From assembly GCA_001600455.1 (NCBI GenBank), contig BCKC01000009.1, positions 2,356,001 to 2,420,000 on the forward strand: 64,000 nt of DNA, in the 5' to 3' direction. Made by a program: the position numbers and the translations under genes. Source of the DNA: Endocalyx cinctus (taxonomy: Eukaryota > Ascomycota > Sordariomycetes > Amphisphaeriales > Apiosporaceae). This document shows, one piece after another, positions 59,074 to 64,000 of this stretch (positions are counted from its first letter, which is position 1; every line of letters starts with the position of its first letter). Below the pieces are notes generated by a model, which had not been told where the DNA came from, did no database searches, and saw nothing but the letters and a program-made list of their open reading frames with translations.

Positions 59074-59084
59074 TTAGGGTTAGG
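59074..59084 (+). repeat. telomere-like insert TTAGGGTTAGG
   Basis: A second interstitial copy with the same ATGC prefix and a following T, just upstream of the ketoreductase nucleotide-binding motif in the same remnant. Confidence 0.55.
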
Positions 59085-60068
59085 TCATTATGGAAGATAC
59101 GTGACTTGTGACGAAGGATTAGGTGTTTCTGATACACATAGGTTGTTAGCATGCGCATTACCTTGGTGTGACACGCAGGGAGAAAGCCGTAATTACCTTG
59201 TTCAGTGCCATCGAGTTTAATCACCACCCTATCAGTGTTTTTACCGCTCTGAAAGTAACGGAAGCCTTCCTCAATAGCAGAAACCTTATATGCATGGACT
59301 AGATTCGGTGGAGGAGCTTCCCGGAGTCGAATAACTTATGATGTCTTTAAATTTAAACAACTTACTCACAATCTCAGGGCGAGTAATTAGAATATGACGG
59401 ATGCCGACGGCGGAGGAGGAAATATTCTTGGCGAACCCTTCCATAGGTAAGGGTGAGTTAGTGAGGATATCGGCCTTGCCAACTTCCACGAATTGCCCAT
59501 ACGGTGCGAGGAATTCCCACAAATTGAGCAGACCGTCTCCTCCTAGCGGGTTCAAAGCGATATTAACGCCAGAATCGCTAATCAGACGCATGAGACCTAG
59601 GGCTTTATACTCGCATCCCACGCCAAGAACCCATACCCCCATAGGTTTTTTATGAAAAAAAAAAAAAAAAAGTAGCTTATATGTATTTTATGTATTAAGT
59701 TTAAATTATTTTTCTTAATATATATATATTGTAGGAAATTTTTAGAATATGTATTTTTTCGTGGGAATTTCATAAATCTTTTTTATTTAATGTACAAAAA
59801 CTTATAAGATTTGCTAAGCCCCCATAGGAGGATCGTGGAAACCTATGAGAACCTATCGTAAATGTGATGGCACATACGATATATTAAGGCAATGCTCAAA
59901 GTAATCGGTATATTTATCGAAGATCCTAAAGTTGAAGAAGAAGGGAAAGTACTAAGTAACTAAAGTATTCTAAAAAGGTACAAATAATTACCATTGTGTG
60001 GCAGGTGCCACTAACCTTCAGCTGGCCCCACCTGGAGTACAGTCCCACTTAAAGTATGTATATTACCA

Positions 60069-60091
60069 TGCACTGTGCCATGCCGTGACAT
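60069..60091. repeat. 23-bp inverted repeat, right arm
   Basis: Reverse complement of 57961-57983 with one difference (C for T at position 17 of the arm). See the left arm. Confidence 0.7.
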
Positions 60092-61120
60092 AAAATATGT
60101 CTATTAGAAGAAATATGCTATTGTAAGTATGGTTGAAAATATATTTTTCTAATATTAAGAAATAGATATATTAGATTAGGCTTAGTATGCAGCTGCAAGG
60201 CAGCTGTCAAAAATCAAAGTGCAGATAGTAAGACTCCTAAATTAGTGCCCTACTTCCTAAGATATATTATACTTCCAGGCATATTGATTAGTCTTTTTTC
60301 TTTCTTTTTCATCTTCATTAACTTTTGCTATACGCCTTGCTATTAGAATCTCGCTGCAACCAAGGATTGGTTCTATTTGATGTAGTCTCATAGTGCGTTA
60401 GGAGAAGATAGTCATTCAAGATTCTCCATTAGTTCCTTTTTTCCTTCCTTTTTCGTTGCGTTGTGACGTGATAATGGGATTATCAAGCTTGTAGTTACCT
60501 TGGCGAACTGTTTAACTTAGCTTAAGGAATGTAAAGATTTTCGTAGACCAGAAATTACCTATCAGAGCTCCCTTGATATCATTCGAATAGAAGTTGCTCT
60601 CTTAGGCTAGATATTTCGCAAGAGATACGTTCTGATGACCCAGCACAGTTGTAGCCATATCTTAATTCAATGCACTGCTCAGGCCACGTGGGCGGAATCT
60701 GTTGTCGCCGGTATTTAAAGGGAGAAGACTAATCAGATTCTTGAGACAGGGGCAAAAGTATCTCTGTGTGTGGGTGTATGTTCAACTTGATATGGTTGAG
60801 ACGGTGTCTGATAGGGTATTTCGTGTTTTAGTCTTGCAAGCTATTGGAGGCTTATGTCGAAGATGAGACTTGCATTTAAACTTGTATGTTGACTTATTCG
60901 GCAGCTGACATAACGATCACTGCGTGTTATCTACATTTCTCCAATGACTGAAAATTGACAGTTGACTAAAAGGCAATTTAAGAAATGCGATACATCATTA
61001 ATAGTATACTAGTTCACTATAACAGCCCATTATACAACGGAAATCTGGCAGTTCCACAATTCCTTTCCGGATTGGAACCTGAGCAACCTGCTGCTTTAAG
61101 GTGGGGCCTCAGGGAGTAAG

Positions 61121-61183
61121 CTGAGCTGGCCTAAGCTGGCCTGAGCCGGCCTAAGCCGCCCCTGAGCCCTCCCTAAGCCGCCC
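61121..61183. repeat. GC-rich tandem array, 10-11 bp unit
   Basis: About six units alternating CTGAGCYGGC and CTAAGCYGGC/CTAAGCCGCCC, standing out in AT-rich DNA. Each unit differs slightly. Together they could fold or mark the end of a mobile element. Confidence 0.7.
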
Positions 61184-61498
61184 TTATATCGACTGAGCTA
61201 AGCTCCGCGAACGGAGACGGCTTGCCCGATTGACAAGTTCCAAAAATGGATATAGTCCATAGTTATGGCATAGAGCCGATTTTGTCTTATATTACAATGC
61301 CAAATATAGCTTTACGCTTCACGAAGTTGAAAAGCTGAAAGTCATTTCAAACTTTTTTAATCTGAAGTTTCTTTCAGGTCCATATTTGCTATGTAACTAA
61401 TAAAAATTCGTAAATCACTTATTCCTACCTTTGATACATAAAAAAACATATTTACAAAAATTAGTTACATACTAGTCTCGGATATCCCGTCTTATAAT

Positions 61499-61580
61499 GT
61501 CCTAAAAGAGCACGTTCTAACAATTCCTTAGCTTCGGCTTATTTCCCTTGATCTCTATAAAGGAGACCCAGGTTACCAAC
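61499..61580 (-). pseudogene. TPR-repeat remnant, minus strand
   Basis: The minus strand reads VGNLGLLYRDQGK, a stop (61539-61541), then AEAKELLERALLGH. This is one tetratricopeptide repeat of the kind found in arrays in fungal NB-ARC/kinesin-light-chain-like proteins. It is too short and broken to be a gene, and it lies head-to-head with the similar unit on the + strand at about 61640-61735. Confidence 0.6.
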
Positions 61581-61588
61581 CGGCCTGA

Positions 61589-61981
61589 ATGTTAACGTGT
61601 GATCGGGCCCGAGTGGAAAGGAGAAAGCATGGGGTTCTTTCTGTTAATAACCTAGGCATCCTTTACCGTGACCAGGGCAAGCTCAAGGAAGCGGAAGATA
61701 TGTACTTACGGGCGCTGCGAGGCTACGAGAATAAGGCAATTGTTCAGTTGAATCAGAATCTTTCGGATAGTACGCGGTCTTTGGCGGATGCCACCATCGC
61801 CGCTGTTATCTCACTGAGCGTCGTGGCCATAGTTTCGAATGACACTGCTGCTATGTCTGCCCATGCGGCAGGCTTACGGGAGATCATACGTTTACGTGGA
61901 GGTGCATGTGGCTTTCGTGGTAACCCTCAGTTACTGGTGGTGCTCTCTCGGTTAGTTCTGTCCCGGTGGAACGTTGACTAA
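61589..61981 (+). pseudogene. chimeric ORF: TPR unit joined to a fungal transcription-factor-like fragment
   Basis: Open frame of 130 codons. Residues about 17-46 (LSVNNLGILYRDQGKLKEAE, MYLRALRGYE) form a TPR unit. From about residue 50 the sequence changes to a stretch like the C-terminal domain of fungal-specific regulators (SLADATIAAVISLSVVA, then SAHAAGLREIIRLRGGACGF), where an ATI...HAAGLR..I.LRGG pattern is common. No DNA-binding domain or start context is convincing, and it ends soon after at TAA. It is most likely two unrelated gene fragments joined by rearrangement; a new short chimeric gene is possible but unproven. Confidence 0.5.
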
Positions 61982-63317
61982 GAAGTTGTTGTGATTGATG
62001 AAGATGTAGTCTTTGTTAAGCATCTGTGTGAGCAAGATGGATTCGATTTTATTCTTCATGAACCCCTTCATTTCTTTATCCACTCTCCTCCGAGAGCCGT
62101 AATCTGGATTAACGTTGTCCGAACCATCTGGAGATGTGTTCGGTGTTTTTGTAAAGCCTGGACGCTAGCTTGACATGTCGGGCTGTTCCCATAATACTGT
62201 GTAGCTACATAATAACGGTTAGCAGATCTATGTGTCAGTCACATTACTCATGAGAACTACGCAGTACAGTGACTCGACGTGCCTGTTAGATCAAACCAGC
62301 ATCTTTTAACTCAGAAAATAATTATTCAACAATGGGATCTTACCTGAGAAAACATGAAGGCGGAAAAAATAAGATGACTGACAGATGAAACTTACGCACG
62401 TTTGGCTCACTAATACGACATCCCAATCTCGGCTAGACTGTGAGATCCGTTGTGGGCCGGAGAAACCGGCCAGCCGGCTGGCTCGGGATTGTGGGTTCGG
62501 CGACTTACCGCCGAAAGGAGAAAGTAGTCAGGTATCTGCTGAAAACGACACGGGTTTAGATTAATACACAATAAAAATGATGAATAAGTATAGTTAATTG
62601 AACATACTCTTTTAATTCCTAGAATGAGCTCTTCAAGTCGCATAAATATAACTGCTATGGTGGTGGACATTATGTGTTAGAATACGAGCTTCAGGAAATA
62701 TGGTGAAATTGACGTACGAACCGTTGTTTGACTAGCCGTCAGAATAGTTTAATAGATAGAAGAAAATACGAGAAATAGACAAATCACCAAGCGAAGCCTA
62801 ACCACTAATTATATATAACCATGATAATTCCCCGACCTTTTGGGAGAGGAATCATCACACCATCATTAGCTAATTGATAACATATTTCTCAATACATATA
62901 ATCGTACTACCAGAGCCCACTCAACAATATGGGTAAGTGAAAGTGCGATGTTGTAAGTTGTGAACCCTGTACCTAAATACCCTTACAAGAAAGGTTCAGG
63001 TGTCCTAAGGGACAATGCATCATTATCAAAGTTTAATGGCGAAACGATATAATATTACAATAAAGTATCGGAAATGATGGCAGAAAAGGGGGGTGGGCTA
63101 GCGATGGGAATCGCTGCGCACGTTAGTTACACCTTGTCGATACGATACAATTAGAGAATGACTGGAAATCTCCAATTTTATACATTGGTAGAGTCTCATT
63201 AATAGGAAAGCTAAACTGTACAGTAATAGTACAGAAATATGCGTGCACCATCATAACTCCTACCAAATTTAAGTATGTTCTAGTTACGACAAGCCATTAA
63301 CCTGCCCGTAATTACTC
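61982..63317. other. intergenic region between rearranged patch and PKS
   Basis: No supported gene. Short ORFs at 61991-62173 (+) and 62670-62410 (-) are unrecognised. The remainder is AT-rich 3' flank of the PKS. Confidence 0.4.
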
Positions 63318-64000
63318 CTACCTCTCTTCTGTTCGTTCTGCTACCAAGTCTCCAACTGCAGTGATAGATATGCCTGATCCCACAATTTCAAATACTGCAA
63401 CCGATGCGCTGAAGTCGCGCCGTACCCAATTACGCAATTCGACTGCCATCAAGGAGTCAACTCCGTAATTGGAGAGAGGCTGTGATTCATCAATTTCACT
63501 CTTGTCTATTCCAAGTGCTCGCGCGAGTCTCACCACCAATGCTGCGGAGACGACACTCGCGCGCGACTTGGACCCCGATGCGAGCCGAAACAACAAGCCT
63601 AGATTCTCCTGGTTATCACTCTGGTCTTGTTGCATGTCCGCCTTATTTCCCGTCGCTGCGGCCACCGCGAACCCTGCGAGGAGCGGGTTAGTTTCAAAAG
63701 CAGCGGGTGGCGCCCCGTTATCGCGTATATCCACGGGGGTGATAGCACCAACAAGTAACTGGTTGTTCTTGGGATACTGGGTTGATCGTGATATACTCGG
63801 GTCGCAATATACGTCAAGCAAGGCCAACATATCCGCCGTTTTGACAGGTTTCATGTCACGAGCATTGCCACGGTTACGGCGATAGTCAGCTCGCTCCGAG
63901 ACGATCCCGGCATCGGACATCCAGCCAAGATCGAGGCTGATAGACAATTTCCCGATGCCAAGATTAGCTCGATAGCGCGCCAGTGAGTCTTGGAATGTGC
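63318..64000 (-). CDS. polyketide synthase C-terminus (KR end and ACP), continues beyond the window
   Basis: Open on the minus strand from the window edge to the stop at 63318, at least 227 codons, so the gene starts beyond 64000. At the edge FQDSLARYRANLGIGKLSIS and LDLGWMSDAGIV are the end of a ketoreductase domain. A linker follows, then an acyl carrier protein: VVRLARALGIDKSEIDESQP, SNYGVDSLMAVELRNW with the phosphopantetheine Ser in GVDS, then ASVAVFEIVG. This order (KR-ACP at the C-terminus) is that of highly reducing fungal PKSs. No stop or frameshift is seen, in contrast to the broken relative at 58-59.6 kb in the same orientation. It is probably the core enzyme of a secondary-metabolite cluster lying to the right. 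The product cannot be predicted from this part. Confidence 0.88.
   Translation of the reverse strand, partial: TFQDSLARYRANLGIGKLSISLDLGWMSDAGIVSERADYRRNRGNARDMKPVKTADMLALLDVYCDPSISRSTQYPKNNQLLVGAITPVDIRDNGAPPAAFETNPLLAGFAVAAATGNKADMQQDQSDNQENLGLLFRLASGSKSRASVVSAALVVRLARALGIDKSEIDESQPLSNYGVDSLMAVELRNWVRRDFSASVAVFEIVGSGISITAVGDLVAERTEER

Larger units (their letters stand above)
57990..59642 (-). pseudogene. highly reducing polyketide synthase remnant (ER-KR-ACP 3' end)
   Basis: Reading leftward: an enoyl-reductase piece (about 59600-59340: SDSGVNIALNPLGGDG, FLAPYGQFVEVGKADILTN, FAKNISSSAVGIRHILITRP), then in another frame NLVHAYKVSAIEEGFRYFQS and RVVIKLDGTEQG. A ketoreductase follows (VDGGLGGIGRSILRWMA, AKDLIIPSRSG, FFILLSCASGIIENASQANY, GCTFQDGLARYR) and an ACP (VEKLARALSIDPGDV, PLRAFGVDS). 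Breaks: frameshifts near 59330 and 58320; stops at 59012-59014, 58832-58834, 58079-58081, 58049-58051 and 58025-58027. In the ACP, Glu to Lys and Trp to TGA changes are G-to-A on the coding strand, compatible with repeat-induced mutation. The N-terminal PKS domains are missing, because recognisable homology stops near 59600 beside a poly-A run. Non-functional. Confidence 0.85.
59643..61498. other. 1.9-kb AT-rich region with degenerate repeats
   Basis: It starts with a poly-A run next to the PKS remnant (59656-59673) and continues very AT-rich to about 60350, suggesting mutated repeat DNA. It holds the right inverted-repeat arm (60069-60091) and a GC-rich tandem array (61121-61183). No ORF is supported. 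Confidence 0.5.

Noticed and set aside
62410..62670. 86-codon minus ORF near the PKS
   Set aside because: No recognisable domain, AT-rich and without start or splice context.
1..64000. CRISPR arrays, tRNA genes, bacterial insertion sequences
   Set aside because: No regularly spaced repeats, no tRNA A/B-box cloverleaf and no transposase ORF recognised; the sequence is eukaryotic.

Overview
This 64-kb window looks like nuclear DNA of a filamentous ascomycete (Pezizomycotina, probably Sordariomycetes; the class is inference). Genes are widely spaced and split by short introns (about 55-105 bp) with GT...AG ends and CTAAC-like branch sites. The gene set is typical of such fungi: a PTH11-like seven-helix protein, a Zn2Cys6 regulator, secreted carbohydrate-active enzymes, a GMC oxidoreductase and highly reducing polyketide synthase (PKS) sequence. 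Intergenic DNA is AT-rich, full of long homopolymer runs and carries two dispersed palindromic motif families. Exon joins were worked out by hand from splice signals, reading frame and remembered family conservation; none is backed by transcripts or by a search.

Layout. 0-8.2 kb: 3' part of a GH38 alpha-mannosidase (+), a GH64 beta-1,3-glucanase (-), an Erv-type sulfhydryl oxidase (+) and the proteasome beta1 subunit (+). 8.2-13.8 kb: long gene-free region and the pyrimidine-rich leader of a Pho80/PREG-type cyclin (13.8-15.4 kb). 15.7-19.0 kb: a roughly 1.55-kb direct duplication on both sides of a 100-N gap, almost certainly two overlapping contig ends left unmerged. 19-22 kb: a type II membrane glycosyltransferase-like gene and a single-pass PAN-like cell-surface gene. 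23.5-32.1 kb: two large minus-strand genes, a single-chain Mre11-plus-Rad50-like (SbcD-SbcC fusion) protein and the NatB auxiliary subunit Mdm20/Arm1. 34.5-42.4 kb: a Zn2Cys6 regulator, a CE1-type secreted esterase, a truncated GH79 remnant and a fumarate-reductase-like flavoprotein. 45.6-50.7 kb: a PTH11/SAT4-type membrane protein and a GMC oxidoreductase. 52.6-54.6 kb: remains of two further SAT4/PTH11-type genes. 55.6-56.4 kb: a small cysteine-containing secreted protein. 58-64 kb: a decayed PKS 3' end (ER-KR-ACP), a patch of rearranged TPR and regulator fragments, and the intact 3' end of a second PKS running off the window.

The strongest unusual observation is the 1245-residue fused nuclease-ATPase at 23.5-27.4 kb. 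All five metallophosphatase motifs and the ABC-ATPase motifs are present in one polypeptide. There is no CxxC zinc hook in the coiled-coil region, and a His sits where the Q-loop Gln is expected. This is distinct from the separate nuclear Mre11 and Rad50 proteins of fungi.

The right-hand third (from about 39 kb) looks like accessory DNA: broken GH79, SAT4 and PKS copies, short inverted repeats and telomere-like inserts lie beside intact secreted-enzyme and secondary-metabolism genes. The left-hand two thirds is mostly housekeeping.
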